Notes: generated by a model from the sequence alone, not told the origin. Positions 22,034 through 35,900 are shown, counted from the first letter of the stretch. The stretch: 64,000 nt of DNA from Volvox africanus (GCA_030268105.1 BSDZ01000078.1:6333501-6397500); one strand, 5' to 3'. Translations and numbers: made by a program.

Positions 22034-23837
22034 TCAGTCACAAGAGCCATCAGGAGGGCCGTCCCGCCACCTCTCCAGTAAGCGGTTGCAATTGAACAGC
22101 GGCTTCCCCAGCATCTCATTGACCTGGGAACAACAGTAGAATCGGATGGCATGTTTCCAGCATTCAAAATCTCAAATATTTCCCATTTCGTTCAGGCTAC
22201 AGCAAGACTCTCGGTGTGCCGGTGTCTCCCCAGGCCCCAACCCACCTCATTGTGGATACCACACAGCCACAAGTTAAGGTCCCTGGCTGTGGCCACTTGC
22301 GGCGAGGTCCGCTTCATTTGCTCCCTAGAGTTTAAGGTGTCAGGGAACGGGATAAAGGCAGGGCCGGAGGAAGATTGTATGTGTTGAATAAGGGGCAGAG
22401 TTGGTGACACGTTTACATGATGGACATTAAGGGCAGCAGTGGAGGCTCTTGGACGGCCAATGGGGCGCTTGTGGGAAAACAGTGGACAAGGGGCTATAAC
22501 TTTTACAAAGCCTTAAGAGCTGCTCCAATTTGCAACATCCTGGGAATGACGTGTGAGCTTTGCAGCCACCTCTACCAACATTGTGGCTATGCGCTCTGCC
22601 CATCACATCAAGATCAACAACAAAAACCACGCTACACTAGTGTCCTCCTCTCTCGCTGCGTTAACACCAAAAAACAGCCAATAATGTAGCTTTTCAGCCG
22701 CTCCATCTTGCCTGGCAACTACACTTATTTTACAGGGCAGCTGGATCTTCTGTCACCTCTAGCCACCTCCACACATCCAGGCGCAGCTGGCATCAACAAT
22801 TTTAGCCGAGACTCCCCCTCATTTGTGCACCCAAGCACCGCCCCACACAACCGATGCAATCCCTCTGGGCGTACTTACCGGAGGTGCTCCGCACAGACTT
22901 CACAGGGATAGAACTCTGCAAGGCCCTCCATTATTCCACGCATCAGCTCCTGCTGCCGTGGGGAGGGATGCTCAGGATAGTGCGCTGCCATGCTGTGAAG
23001 GAATGTCCACGTTGCACGACCCAGCTGCCAAGTATCAGGAGGACAGTTACTACGATCGCCACCTGCCCCACCACCGCTCTCAGCGGTACCAGAAGTGTCT
23101 CCACCAGTTGCAGTGCTGCCTGTAGACAAATCAATAAGGGTAGTGGCAGCCACCTCTGCCTGTGGGCCCCTCATCACCGCGATATCTGACTCGCCGGAAT
23201 GATGTAAAGACGGATTTGATGGCACCACGGTATGGCCCTGCTCGGGCTTCCCCCCGGGCCACATAGCCTTTCTGAAACTGTCGACCACACCAGCACAGGC
23301 TCGAGAATGGCAGTCCTTAAGGCTCAGCGAAGGCCCTTTCAAAATGGCTTCTGGATCTGCGGCTGGTTCGGTGTTTGAGGATATATCGCTGGCAACGGTG
23401 GCGATCACGTTATCGGGTTTGCAAACCAAGGGCTCGCCCTTTGCGGCAGTTCTAAGCTCCGGATGAATCGAAGACGAAGGCGCCTGCAGGTTGATATAAT
23501 TATCGTTGATGCAATAAGTGTGAGAGCTGGGCCCACGTTACCACTGTTGGTTAACGGCAATACCGCACGTCGATACCTCGAATTGGACCAGCAACTCGGC
23601 ACCTGCTTGCCCTGACAATGAAGTGCGTGGACCTAGTGTATGTACAACTGCAGATTCACGTGGTTGGTATAACTGGATGTAAGGTGGCAAGTTTGAGGAC
23701 TGAAGTACAGTGGAGGCTGCTAGCGGCGAGGACGGGCTGCAAGTTGAAGCATCAGCTTCACCCCGAGAAGTTTGCAAGGACCCATGAGGGTGAAATGCAA
23801 CACTTCTCCTTCCAAAAATGAAGTCAAGTAAATGCAT
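22034..23837 (-). CDS. ERV1: Erv1/ALR FAD-linked sulfhydryl oxidase
   Basis: Exons (minus) are 23837-23577, 23483-22879, 22324-22246 and 22123-22034 (stop), all in phase, giving 344 residues. The C-terminal 110 residues are a full Erv/ALR domain: CPPD (C234), [17 protein letters not shown] (FAD-binding first helix), the catalytic pair YPC-EV-C (C281, C284), [20 protein letters not shown] with the structural CX16C pair (C310, C327), and the ending [12 protein letters not shown]. In the family this enzyme reoxidises Mia40 in the mitochondrial intermembrane space and passes electrons to cytochrome c. The N-terminal ~230 residues are a long, mostly disordered extension. It includes C145-HSRA-C150 followed by [11 protein letters not shown], which resembles the CRAC..DF shuttle segment of animal and fungal forms. 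Plant Erv1 is known to have its shuttle cysteines at the C-terminus instead. The first exon (start ATG at 23837) is less certain than the other three. Fragments of the two 5' exons are duplicated downstream of 24250. Confidence 0.92.
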
Positions 23838-24249
23838 CGCACTTGATTAAGACGCCCAGGAGAAAACGTAAAGCAACCGTCGGGAGGGAACACGTCCCAA
23901 CAAAGAATGAGTTTGAGTTATCCTAAGTTTGTAGGGTTATGTTACAGCAATATAACAAGGAACACAGGATTGTGCTGATTTGGTCCATCATTACTCCAAA
24001 AATCAGATGGGCAGATGACACAAACACCCTGCGCGCATTTAAGTCTTGGACAGAAATACATATATGTAAGTTCATACGTATTTTGCATGCAGCCTTCGGG
24101 CCTTCGGGCAATACAGGAAGGGTCAAGAAGCTTCCTTTCCCAGCGACCAATCTATGTACGAAATACAAATGCCCAGATAAAATCCGAGATAACGCAAATC
24201 CGTCTATTTCGTTATATTGCTGCGATGTATCCCTGTGAAGTTAGGGTAA

Positions 24250-25010
24250 CTCTACCTCACTCTTTGTGCTTCAACTTGCAGTCCGTCCTCGCTGTTAGCA
24301 GCCTCCACTGCACCTTAGTCCTCGAACCTGCCACTTTACATGCAGTTATATCGATTACATGAATTTGCAGTTGAACATGCACTAGGGCCATACACTTTGT
24401 CCTAATGCTGGCCTAGCGCAAGCCTACAGCCTTAAGACAAGCTTGCTGAGTCAGCAAGGTGTCAACATGTTAGCAAAGCAAAGTGTTGTGCTGCCAAGGG
24501 ACCTACCGCACACCGAAAAGATAGCAGGAGTGCCCCTGACAAACTCAGGCTAGGTCCAGGTTGGGAGACGTAGCTACGTCTTCCACGCACACGTGCTTCA
24601 GCTCATCTCAGCTTAGACGCTGTACATGCTCTAAAGCACCTGCCACATTTAAGCTGTATTATCAACATGCTTTATTGCAGTTCAGCAACATTAATAGCAT
24701 GTGTCCAGATCACACAGTTATTGCATCCCCGGATCTTATAATAACCTTCAGATAACCTTAAGACAGCTTCAAGGTGCCTCCTCAAAGGCCGAGGCCTTGG
24801 TTTGCAAACCCGATAACGTGACAGCCACCATTACCAGCGATATATCCCCAGGCACTGGACTTGTTACCGGCCCACCACTGGCTCCAGATCCAGAAGCCAT
24901 TTCAATAGCGCCTTCACTGAGGCTCAAGGATTGCCATTGTCGACGCGGTCGACATTTTCAGGAGGGCTTTGCAATCTTGGGGAAAGCCTACCTAAGCAAC
25001 GCCATACCGT
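24250..25010 (+). pseudogene. Inverted partial copy of ERV1 5' exons
   Basis: Two blocks repeat ERV1 sequence on the opposite strand. 24260-24375 is the reverse complement of a diverged copy of about 23637-23760 (first-exon region; shared TGGAGGCTGCTA core). 24785-25010 is a diverged copy of the second exon: it reads [18 protein letters not shown], where ERV1 has [19 protein letters not shown], then PSLRLKDCHC where ERV1 has [10 protein letters not shown]. The copy stops (TGA near 25010) before the catalytic domain, so no oxidase can be made. The arrangement is head-to-head with the intact gene. Confidence 0.75.
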
Positions 25011-25691
25011 GATGCCATCCAGCCTGTCTTCAAATCCTTCCGGACAGCCAAACACAAACAAACACAAACATTAAATCTCCTTGGGTAGCAACAGACAGAT
25101 ATGCGGATGCGGGCTGGCCACCTACTCTGCACTTTCTAGATGCCCAAGTCCAATATTCCGCAATTGTTTGTGGACTCCTGTGGCCAGGTCTGCTGGTTTC
25201 CTATGCAGTCATCCATGCATCCATCCACTTGTTCACCTGCCCTAAATAAAACCCACCCCCACTCTTGTGTTTAAACTCAATAATAGCTCAAATCGTTCGA
25301 GAGCCTCAACCTTGTCACTGAGGATTACCCATTGCTTATGAGTAAACCATGCCCCTGTTGCCGACCCACACTCAGCAAACCCGATAACGTGACAGCCACC
25401 ATTACCAGCGATATATCCCCAGGCACTGGACTTGTTACCGGCCCACCACTGGCTCCAGATCCAGAAGCCATTTCAATAGCGCCTTCACTGAGGCTCAATG
25501 ATTGCCATTGTCGACGCGGTCGACATTTTCAGGAGGGCTATGCAATCTTGGGGAAAGCCTACCTAAGCAACGCCATACCGTGATGCCATCCAGCCTGTCT
25601 TCAAATCCTTCCGGACAGCCAAACACAAACAAACACAAACATTAAATCTCCTTGGGTAGCAACAGACAGATATGCGGATGCGGGCTGGCCA
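24804..25691 (+). repeat. 317-base direct duplication carrying an ERV1 exon fragment
   Basis: 24804-25120 and 25375-25691 are direct copies spaced 571 bases apart. I see only two differences (AAGG/AATG in the CTCAAxG stretch and TTT/TAT in the GGGCTxTGC stretch). Each copy carries the ERV1 second-exon fragment and a shared 3' tail with an ACAAACAAACAC run. Such near-identity shows the second duplication is much younger than the first inverted copy. Confidence 0.9.
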
Positions 25692-26989
25692 GATATGCGG
25701 ATGCAGCATAAGGTAAGCAAAGTTGACAGGCATGGCGACTCTATACTTGTATCTCCGTACATTACACTGCTCCCATCCCATCACACTATTCCCATCATAT
25801 TGCTCCCATCATATTGCTCCGATCACACTGCTCCCATCCCATCCCATCCCATCCCATTTGCTGTACAAGCATCCCACTTTTGAACCATTGAACTCCAGAT
25901 GCACCAATCGGATTAAGCCCAGGCATTAAGGGTTTAAGTTCAAGCTAAGGTTTCCAGCTAAGATCTCGATTGTAGTGGGAGGATGAAGCCTGGAAGGCGT
26001 ACAGGCCTACACTGTCCAGGTTCCCTCTGGCCGCCTGGGCACTGGCGTTTGCCCATGTATCTAAACTGCTACCCACTGTCATACAACCATGCCATACTGC
26101 AGCTCAATCTCACGACACCAGTATTGGCAGGGCAGGGAGAGAAACGCTCTGAAGGATGCCAGCGATATGGGAGAGCAACGCCACAGGAGGGGGTGCCAGT
26201 GGATAACAATTGCTGCCCCAAGGTACAGAACAGTATGTATCCTGGCAGGCGGTCAAGAGGCAGAGTTGCACACTCCACCACCGACTAAGGCCAAGTGCTG
26301 CCTGTGCGTAGGTAGCTGAGCTATTCGACCTGCTATCGGATGCCTGAGATGTGATGCTTTATTTTAGCTTAGGGCCATATCCCGGGAGATAGCAAACAGT
26401 TCATCAGCTTTACAGTACTTGGTGCTACACACATAATGATGGTATCATCGCGGCCATCCGACCGCAATATCAAGCTTTTAAGCATTCGCTGGGACCAGCA
26501 GCGGCAGCAACAATAGCGCGGGCAACCCTTGCTGCCGGCTGCGTGTAGCAGAGCATCAAGGGCCAACTGTCGCCAGTGGTAGCCCCCGCCCCCACTGGCC
26601 AACACTTGGCGCTCTCATACTCCCTTGCAAGCATCCCCTCCGTACAGGCGTAGGCGCCCCTTTGTGCCACTGACATGGCGATACGTTTTCATCATGCCAT
26701 AATTACCATCATGTACATGCCAGCGCCGGAGGAGCTCACAGCGCAGGCAAGTGGCCTCATTCTTTGTCGAATAGCCATGTGCATGTGACAAAACACAAGC
26801 AATACTAACACTGTGAAGAGGCCCGCATAGCATCTAACCTTCAAACATAGAATTAAGGTCCTTTGACCCTGCTCGCCGGTACATCTTGTACAAAGATTCA
26901 ATTATGCGCATACCCATTCGTTTCGTCCCAGTCGCCACCACCTGACACCCATACTCGTCTTATGTTCCTCCTTGCTGCGATACGAAACA
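25692..26989. other. Gap with CCCATC-type repeats; 3' flank of CNOT1
   Basis: 25765-25858 is a degenerate array of CCCATC/CATATTGCTC units that becomes a clean CCCAT run at its end. The rest has no supportable gene. On the minus strand this is downstream of the CNOT1 stop; a TGTAA, the usual chlorophyte polyadenylation signal, occurs on that strand near 26412, about 580 bases past the stop, but I cannot show it is used. Confidence 0.5.
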
Positions 26990-29900
26990 TCACGCCCGCA
27001 CTGCTACGCCATCCTTGGCATGCGCTGCCGCCGCCGCCTCCTCTTCGGCCCGGTTGGTGCCCAAACAGCTTCGTGACACCGAGGTGAACAGGTTCTCAAT
27101 CTCAGGCGCGCACTTGGTGAAGCTATGAGCCCAGAAATTATAGCGCCTATGCATGGGTAAACCGTGTTCAACTAGGTTTCAAACAGCAAAAGGAGGAATT
27201 CACATGGTTCCTGCACCTTCCTTGCTACATGCCACCGATAAAACATTATGTATCCAGGAATTGTGGATATGACGATATGCGGGCACACACAGGTCATTAA
27301 ATGCATGCAACTGATCACATTGGGGACGCCAGGTGCATTCATCATACCTGTTTTTAATTAGCTCTATGAACGTGATTAGCAGGCCCCATGGGTGCGGCCT
27401 GTTCACGATGAGCCGCTCCAACAGCGTCCGTGTAATCTGCTCTTTCAGACCCTCGCTCTTGGACTCCAAGAAAAGAGTTAGCAGCGTACATGAGAAGTAG
27501 TACGTATGCGCGTTGGGATAGCGCAGCTGGTTTGCCATGGCGTTCAGCAGAAGGTAGCGACCCTCAGCGTCCAGCTCACCAGCCATACGAACGTACATCT
27601 CTTGCGCACCTGGATGAAGCGGACTCGACACCGTCTTGGCCTGCAAAACCGGCAAGTAACAGACGTAGGTAAACGGATCTTTATCCGTTTACCTACGAGC
27701 GGGTCCCAAAATCCCATACTTGGCACGATACATGACATGAAGTTGTGCTCATCCTTGAATCGTAGCATGACTGTGGGGAGCCTAAAAGTGAGCCCGCAGT
27801 GAGTTTTCATGCAGTTAAGCTTCATTCGGCTTTCCTTGGTCGTCATACTATCCCCAATCATACCTGCGAGCCGATGTACAACACCAAAGCATTAATCAGC
27901 GGTACATTGTATGTCGATCCACTATTAGGACCTCCAAGAAGCGCCGGTGGGCCACCCGGACTGCCTGCCTTTTCCGCTTGCACCGGCACCATCGTGCAGC
28001 GTTTGGCCAGCTCCTGTGGCAGGTTTGCGGGCGTACGCGTGCGCAGGAAGGCGTCCACCTGCTGGCGGAGGGCTTCAGGAAGCAGCTGCTCCGGATCCGG
28101 GACGATGCGGGGCAGCTGCTGAATCTCGGGTAGCAAATCCACCTATTAAGGGATTGAGGATAGTCCTTTTATAGTTCATGTATACGGACAAACCGCAGAC
28201 CAACATTACGGCAGTGCCGTTAAGCGAAGCATGCTGGTCAACACATCCATCGCCAAAATAAATACGCTTCTAGTTCCTCGAGTTACACGCACACATATGT
28301 CAGGAAGTGAACTCATAATAGAAAGACATGGAGGTCATCCATTCCACCTGTGGTAACATCTGACAACAGGAGGTAACAGATTAATGCCCCAGAAGCTATC
28401 GACATAAATTCGGGTTCCTACCTTCAAATTAGGGGTGAACGGGTCCGGCAGCCGCATGTTGCGTGGAAATGCGGACAACACCAAGTTGCGCATCTGGACC
28501 GCGGGAGGCGGGATGGCCTCGCAAAGGCTGAAATGATGCTCGCAGAGGAACCTACAAACGCCGTGAAGGACTCCTAAACTTAAGCATTTTCGCGTAAATT
28601 CAATGCAAGCCTACACACGGAATGCCATCCTTGACACGACCAATATCTCAAGGAATGCACTATCCAGGTAGTGGATTCATAAACTTCCCGGATGCACAGG
28701 AACGGACAAATATGCAAAACTTACTCTGGAAAGTCGTGCAAGAGGACCAGCAACAGCCGCAGACAACCTTTGTACAGCTGCTTAATTGATTCTGACAGAT
28801 CTGCCGCACGCAGGTAGGGCTCCAGGAACCGTAGCAGGGCTATCAAAAGCGAAGCAAATAGCGGCCAGCCGCTTGCTAACGGCGCTGTCAGCACACGCGG
28901 CATGAAAGAGCGGTGGGAAATGAGTTCCAACCAGCCGAAAGCAAAGCCGGGCACCGATAACGGCTGTACTGAGCGCAGAGCGGCGCCACAGGCCTGCAGG
29001 TAGCGCAACTGGCTCGCGTGATCGGCCGCCGGAGAGGGTGTGCCAGCGTTCGTTGCCTCTACATTGTTCGTTGCTGCACCAGCTACTGTCGCGGCAGCAG
29101 CGTGGGAGCCCGGCATAACCCCAAGCTCGGACATCAGGCCCACCCAAATGCGCAAATAGGGACGCGCATTGAACTTGATGGTGGCCTCATCCGCGTCACG
29201 CTTGATGAGCCCGACAAGCAAACTGAGGTACCTAAGAGGACAGCCGCACACATATATATGACACTAGTTAGGGACAATTATATCATCACCTGTATTCAGC
29301 ACCACGGTGTAACCGAAATTTTCATGCTTGTGATCCTCACCACGCTTTATCCATACACTAGTTTCTCACCTGCTCAGCAGGGCCTCCCCACCGTTCAGCT
29401 GCACCACAAGCGCCACGACCAACGACACTAATGCGTCGGTGGCAATAAAGCTGAGCGGGCCGGAGCCGACGGCCTCCGGACGAGCACCTGCCCCTGCAGC
29501 CGCAGCTGCTGCCGCTGCCTCTGCGGACGCCAGGCAATGCGCAACTGCTAACTCGGTAAGAGTTCGCAGGAAGCGATCGGTTGTGTCGTCCATCTTTAGC
29601 ACTCCCGCAGCACGGACCTGATTCGTCAGGAAGCCGTAAAGAGTCTGGGCAGGAGAGGAACGGGTGAAAATTTCAATGATGTGAAAAGAAGCGTCTAGTT
29701 CCATATTCCATAGGGAAAGGACGACCAAGTCCGATCACTGTTATGAACACCAAATCACAATAGCCCCTGCAAAATATGTAATCCTCGATGCCGAATAATA
29801 TTACCTTGTCCTCCGCGTGTATGTTTAGCAAGTGCACCCAGTCCTCAAAAAGCTTCAGCGTCTGGTCGCGAAGGCCAGGCGGGTCAGCAGACTTGTCGCG

Positions 29901-32900
29901 GACCGTGCCCGGGATTTCAGCGGGTGAACGATTTAATGCCGGTGCCACAGCAGCCTGTGTACGCAACGCAAGGACAAAGGAAGATACGTTTTCTCCCCCA
30001 GAACTCCACAGTACATTATGCATATATACAATCTAAAAACAAACTTGCAGCTTCTCCAGCACCATCACATGCGGTCAACAGCTTTATCCTTCCATGTTAC
30101 AGTCCCGGAAAACGAATCACCTTGCGTGCCGCCTCAAGCAGGTTCGCTAACGGCGGATTTGCAGTTGCAATCCTCCCCAGAAGCTCCATGGTAAGTGGCA
30201 AGTCCGTAAACATCACAGGGCCGTCGCGTAGCGCCATTGCACGCAGCAAGAAGAAGACCAGTTCGGACACGGCCTGAATCCACATTAAAGGGCAATGCTC
30301 AACAAGTGAAGACTTATGCCGTGGATTTAACGCATCCACGGCGGGCAACTCCGTACTCGCGCATGAGCGAAGTACCTTCAAGCCTAATGCAGGACCCAAT
30401 GGAATGATTGTTCGTCCCGGTTATGCAAAAGCACGGCACTCCTACCTGCGTACGGGCGTTGGGCGCCTGCAGTAGTTTTGAAAGGTACGCGTCAAAATCC
30501 ATAAGATTTAAAAAGCGCAACCGCAGGAGCATCTCAACCAGCGCAGGGCTGAACTTCCGCTCGTCCTCGGCGTTAAGGAAGGCTACTGTCAACTCGTTTG
30601 GAACACGACCACCGGGCACCGAGTTGTTCAAAAGCTCCAGACAAGCCCCGTGGAAAGATACAGATAACTTAGACCCTGATGCTGCAGCGACGGAGTCGTA
30701 CAAGTGCTTGATGATGCGGCGGGCAAAGAAGGCCGCAGCGTCTTCGGGTGCAGCTGCACCGGACGTCAAGCCCTCGCTCAGCTCGGCCAAAAGGGCCTAC
30801 ATAAAACGTCAACAGACACAGGGCAAAAACTTGCACGCCCGGCGACAGGACACAGTCATCGTCACTGAATGGCTCCTGGAAGGCTTCCGAACAAAAAGGC
30901 CTTGCCCCAGCCCAGGCAATGTTCAAATAGAGCTCCCAGCAGTTGCAAAAGATTGCCGCAGTGCTAACCACCAAAGATGCCGTACCTGGAGGTCTGAGTG
31001 GTCCGTCGTCGGGTTCGCCTCCTTTGCAGCGACAGCACCGTCAACATTTTGCTGCCACAGAAGGTAGCGATCTAGCAACGCTGCGGCAGCCGCCGAGTCT
31101 GGCCGCGTGTCCTGGGCAGGGACGGCCGCCGGCTTCTCCGTGCCACCAGCAGCAGCCACCAAAGCGTCCAGGCCCTGAGGCACAACGGGTACGGTATAGC
31201 TGACATCGAACAGGGCGACAATATGGTCAGGCTGTATTAGAATATGCAAAAAAATAATCCAACACTCTTTACATAAGATACGAGCTTTAAAATGAGCTCC
31301 CACGCAAATAGATACAGAGCAGCAACGCAGCCCGAATGCATCACGCACCTGAAATGAGCTCGGAGCCCCCGCTATCGTGCCACCAGCGTACACACCCGAC
31401 GGGCGTGGGGTGACCCCTTGAGACGGGGGCGGTACACCGGGACCCGGAACCACTGCAAGCTGACCCGGAACGACTGTTAACGCCGGGGAAGTGGGAATCG
31501 GCGGGGTACGCGGGATGCGCGTGAAGTCCTCATAAACCCGGATGTGTTGGTGATTGATGCCGCCCGGGCGGGGCCGAAGGCTCTCGGGCAGGCTGCCTGG
31601 GAAGCGCGACCCTGCACTGTGAAATGCGGCCGGGTCCACCCACTGCTTGCCGGCGGCACGGGCTTTTGCACGCTCCTCATAAGCCGCCTGTTGATCGTGT
31701 GAGGATTTCAGATTACAAATTGCGACGACCACCTCTTAAGAAGCGAGCTGATAATCAGCATGTATAAATTGTTCCATGTACATCTGTAAGAGGACTACGA
31801 CGAGGCAGCATAATCTCCAACTCCCTATGGCGACAATCGATAGCCATCTTGGCACAGTTCTGAGTATTGCCATTTTCTCTGCCTACCGGTAGGCATACCA
31901 GCATGGAACCAATTATCCGCCTCACCTGCAAGCTTTTGTCAATGTCACGAACCGCCTTATCGGTTGCAGCCCTTTCAATGAGCGTGCAGCCAAGGTCCAA
32001 GTTATCCGTAACCAGCACACTGATGATCTGGTCCAGCATAGCCGCGTCCGCAACATGGGGCTGTAGGGCAGCAGCAAACCAGATCGTAGGCAAACAAGTC
32101 ACATCGCCATCCACACGAACCTTCCAGGCAGCCAAGCCCCGGCAAGCAGCATATACAAATCGCGATAACGACATATGAGGCAGGCAGCATACGGTTGTCA
32201 GAGATGTGTCTAAATGACGTGTCACTCCACCCTCACCTGAAGCATCTGCCGCAGCTGGTTGGTCAGGGAAATCCGCAGCGGGTCCTTCGCCGTCACCAGG
32301 CTCAGCGAACCTGCTAGGGATGAGACCATCAGGTGTGCTGCCTTCCGCAGCTTGGATTCGTCGCCATCGCCCGCAAAGTCCTTCAGCACCAGCTCATACG
32401 TCGTGTAGCAAGCTATAGTGACGCTGCGCTCAACTACTGGAGTGATGATTTCACCAATCGCCCGGTCAACTGCAGCCGGCACATTCCGCTTCAGCAGAAG
32501 GCGCTCGGCAATGTCACCCAGAGATGGATTGATGATGACATGCTGGTGCAGATTGGCGAATAAACCAGCGTCCGGTGGCAGGGCAGGTGCGCCTGTCATG
32601 GTCGGCGCGCGAGCTGCGGCAGCCGCAGCTGCAACGGCAGCAGTGGGAGCCACTGCGCCTGGCGGCATGGACGTCCCCTGCGCCGAGGCACCCGCCATTG
32701 GTGGCGCCCCGGACATGCCATAAGGCATAGGCTGCTGTGGCTGCTGCGGCTGCTCAGAGACACCTGGAACGGGCGCCAAACTTGGCATGCCTTTTGGGGT
32801 GGCGTCAATAGAACCGGGCGCACCAGTTGACATGGCGCCTAGAGGCATTTGCACCACCGCTGATGGTGGCCGCATCGCCGTACCAGACATCGGGCCCGGT

Positions 32901-35900
32901 GAGGCAGGCGGCAATGCAGATGGGGGTGCGGACGGAGGTGCAGGTGAGGACGGCACACTAGCCTTCCCCACAGATGTAGCCGTCACAGGCGCAGAGCTGG
33001 GAGTACCGTCAGCCGCCGACTGCTGTGGCATCTCAGCTGGCAACTGCTCAAGCTGCCAATCAGGATTCGTAATCCGCTCGCGTGGCAGCGCCTTCAGGGT
33101 ATCTGATGGCTTCACATCGTGTGGACTGAGACCGAAATGCTTGAAGACGAGCTCAATAGAGAAGGCGTTGTTCATCTTGAGACCCTGGCATCCACGCGCG
33201 CATCGTGTACGCATAATTGATTACTACTTGCAAACCACATTGAACCCCCGCGGGCGTGGATACATGTCATGCCGTTTGATGGGGTACGTAATAACCCATG
33301 ACAATGCGGTTGTCAAGTTCCTAAATGAACCTGTGGATGAACCAGGACATATGTATATTATTATACGGACCCAAACACCACGATTACCTTCATGGCGTGC
33401 AGCTCTGCCAATACGGATAGGATACCCGCCACCATAGGGTTTGTGGGTTTGAAAACGCGGCTGTGCCGGCAGGCCTCCAGCAGCTTTTGCACAAAAGGTA
33501 ATACAGCAATCAAGCGGCCGCGCTGGTATGCCTCGCATATCACATGCTTGAGCTCCAGATCACGGCTCAGCACGGGCTTATTACGTGCGAACGTCAAAAG
33601 CCCCAGCCAGGTGCCCAGGTTCTTTAGCAGGAGGCGATCATTGGATTCCTTCAAAATGCGCTCCGAATACAGCAGGACCTGCCCCATTGCAAATCGGCGA
33701 CAACACAGGGCTTAGGCCAAACCTCCATACAGCGCAAAAAATGCAATGCCCCACACTCAATACAGAGTTGCCTACAGGTACAACTAACATTGCAAGACAG
33801 TTGTTCATATGTAACCCCGCCCTGCATTTATACTCGCCTTCACGTAGTACATGGTCGTCTTCACCATCAGACGGTACAGCTCGCGGTCGTTGAGTTGATC
33901 CAGGAGGGACTCATACAAGGCGTGGAAGTTGTGTTCCTGCATATAACAAGTCATCGCTTGCTATGGGTCAATGTGCTTCTGATTCTCAATTGAACCCAAG
34001 AACTCACTGTAACGAAATGAACTAACAACACGGATGTGATCTCATTGAGCAAGTGGCACAGTCACAGCACCAGTCGACACAGGACACAAGGGCAGCAAGT
34101 AGCGTCTGCAACGCAAGCCCATGGAGACTAACGAGATCTGCCCAGGTTGATAGCGATGAGGCCCCACCTGCGCCGCTCGCTTGACAACCATGTAATTGGC
34201 AAACCACGCTAAGTAGTCCGGCCAAACACGATCGCGAATCTCAACGCTTCGCGACTCCATGTTGTCTTTCGTGAGGTTGTTCATGACGAAGTACACCCTT
34301 CAGAACGGAGGAGGCAAGAAACGGCGTTCTATTGTAACACAGGAAGAAAGGAGAAGCTTTTCATGTTTAACGCCATGTCGCTGCAACTGCAAAAGATCCC
34401 CTTCATGCGCGTCCAAACTCGTATATTGTACCTGGCCAGCCCAAGGCGTACACAGGTATACCCATGACGCAGTGCTTACTTATCAGCAACTGCCTCGGGG
34501 GGCTCCTTGAAGTCGCGATACTTCTCGGCTGCGCTTTCAAGGCTCTCAGTGGTAACAGGAGCTGCCAGTGATGGGCCCATGGGTGCTGTAAGGGACGCCG
34601 CAGCAACTTGAGCCGCCAAGAACATGCCCGCTCCATCGCCTTCGCCTGCGAGTACAACCCTCAGTGAGCGAGTTCTACCGAGGACCTTTAACACTGGGTG
34701 GCAATATTGAGAAGTACATTTCCGTGCCACACGCCGTTATATATCAGGTTATGCTCACCTGAAAGGCTTGTATTGCTTACTAGTGCTGCCTGGCCGGCTG
34801 CTGCGCTCACAACTGAGGCTGTGACCCCAGGACCCGCACTTGGCTCTCGCGCTCCACTCTTACCACCGCCGGCCGCTGCATTGGGCACTGGAGGCTCTAC
34901 AGCTCCAGCTGCCGTCCCCGCAGCAGCTCTACCCGTTAGACCGGCATCCTTTGGATTTCTCGCAGTGATAGGAGCCGCAACTGCAACAGATGCCTCATCG
35001 TCCTGCCCAGCCCCAATGCGTGTGGTAATATCAGCTGGTTGGAGGTTAAGGAAACGTGATGAACCTTGCGAATTTGCTTCCGACGCTGCCGTTTGCGCCT
35101 GCTGCTGCTGTTGCTGCTGTCCAGATACTTGCTGTTGCCGCGTCTGATCTGCCGCTGAAGTCGGTCCGGCTTGTGGCGTTGCACCCGTGTTGACCGGCGG
35201 TATCGAGGGGAGCGCACCAGTGCTCGCAGTTCCGCCGGCCTGCTGGGCTTGCTCTACCCGCGCATACAGTTCCGGATCAGCCTCGCGAAGCTGCGGGTTA
35301 GCCAGTAGGGCTGCGCAGAACTGTGGCCAGGGGACGACCATATGCACGAACTGACGGAGCGCCTGCGAAGGCCAGGTTGGTGCAAGAGGGTTGGCCGACA
35401 CAACAAATGCACGTGAAAGGCACAGAGAACTGAAAGCGACTTAACACGCTTCCAAACTGCACATAATCAAACCAATGCCCTTCCATTCAGGGTTTCTTAA
35501 TCGTGTGGGCTATTACCTACACACGTGAAGGTCAACTCGTGCTCAACATTCCGCACCTCGATTCCAAATGTGAACATCTTGGACGGGGCTGGTTTGCGCA
35601 GGGCGTCCAGCACGTAGCGCAGTGCCATCCCCAATGTAATGCTGCTGACCAGCCCATGCTTTATGAGCGCACCAAACAAAGTCGCCGTGATAAGCAGCTC
35701 TCGGTCCGGATAACGGGAAAAGAAACGGTACTCGTCGAAGAGGTTGTGGATCATGCATGCAAATACCTCCTGCAAATCAGAGGGTATTGTCTTTACACTG
35801 TACAGCTCTAAGTCGCACCCCAACTCATGGGAGGAAAAAATGATAGGCCTTTACCTGCTCGCGGGGGTTAAGCGAGGACTTATATGCTTGCATGCGTACA

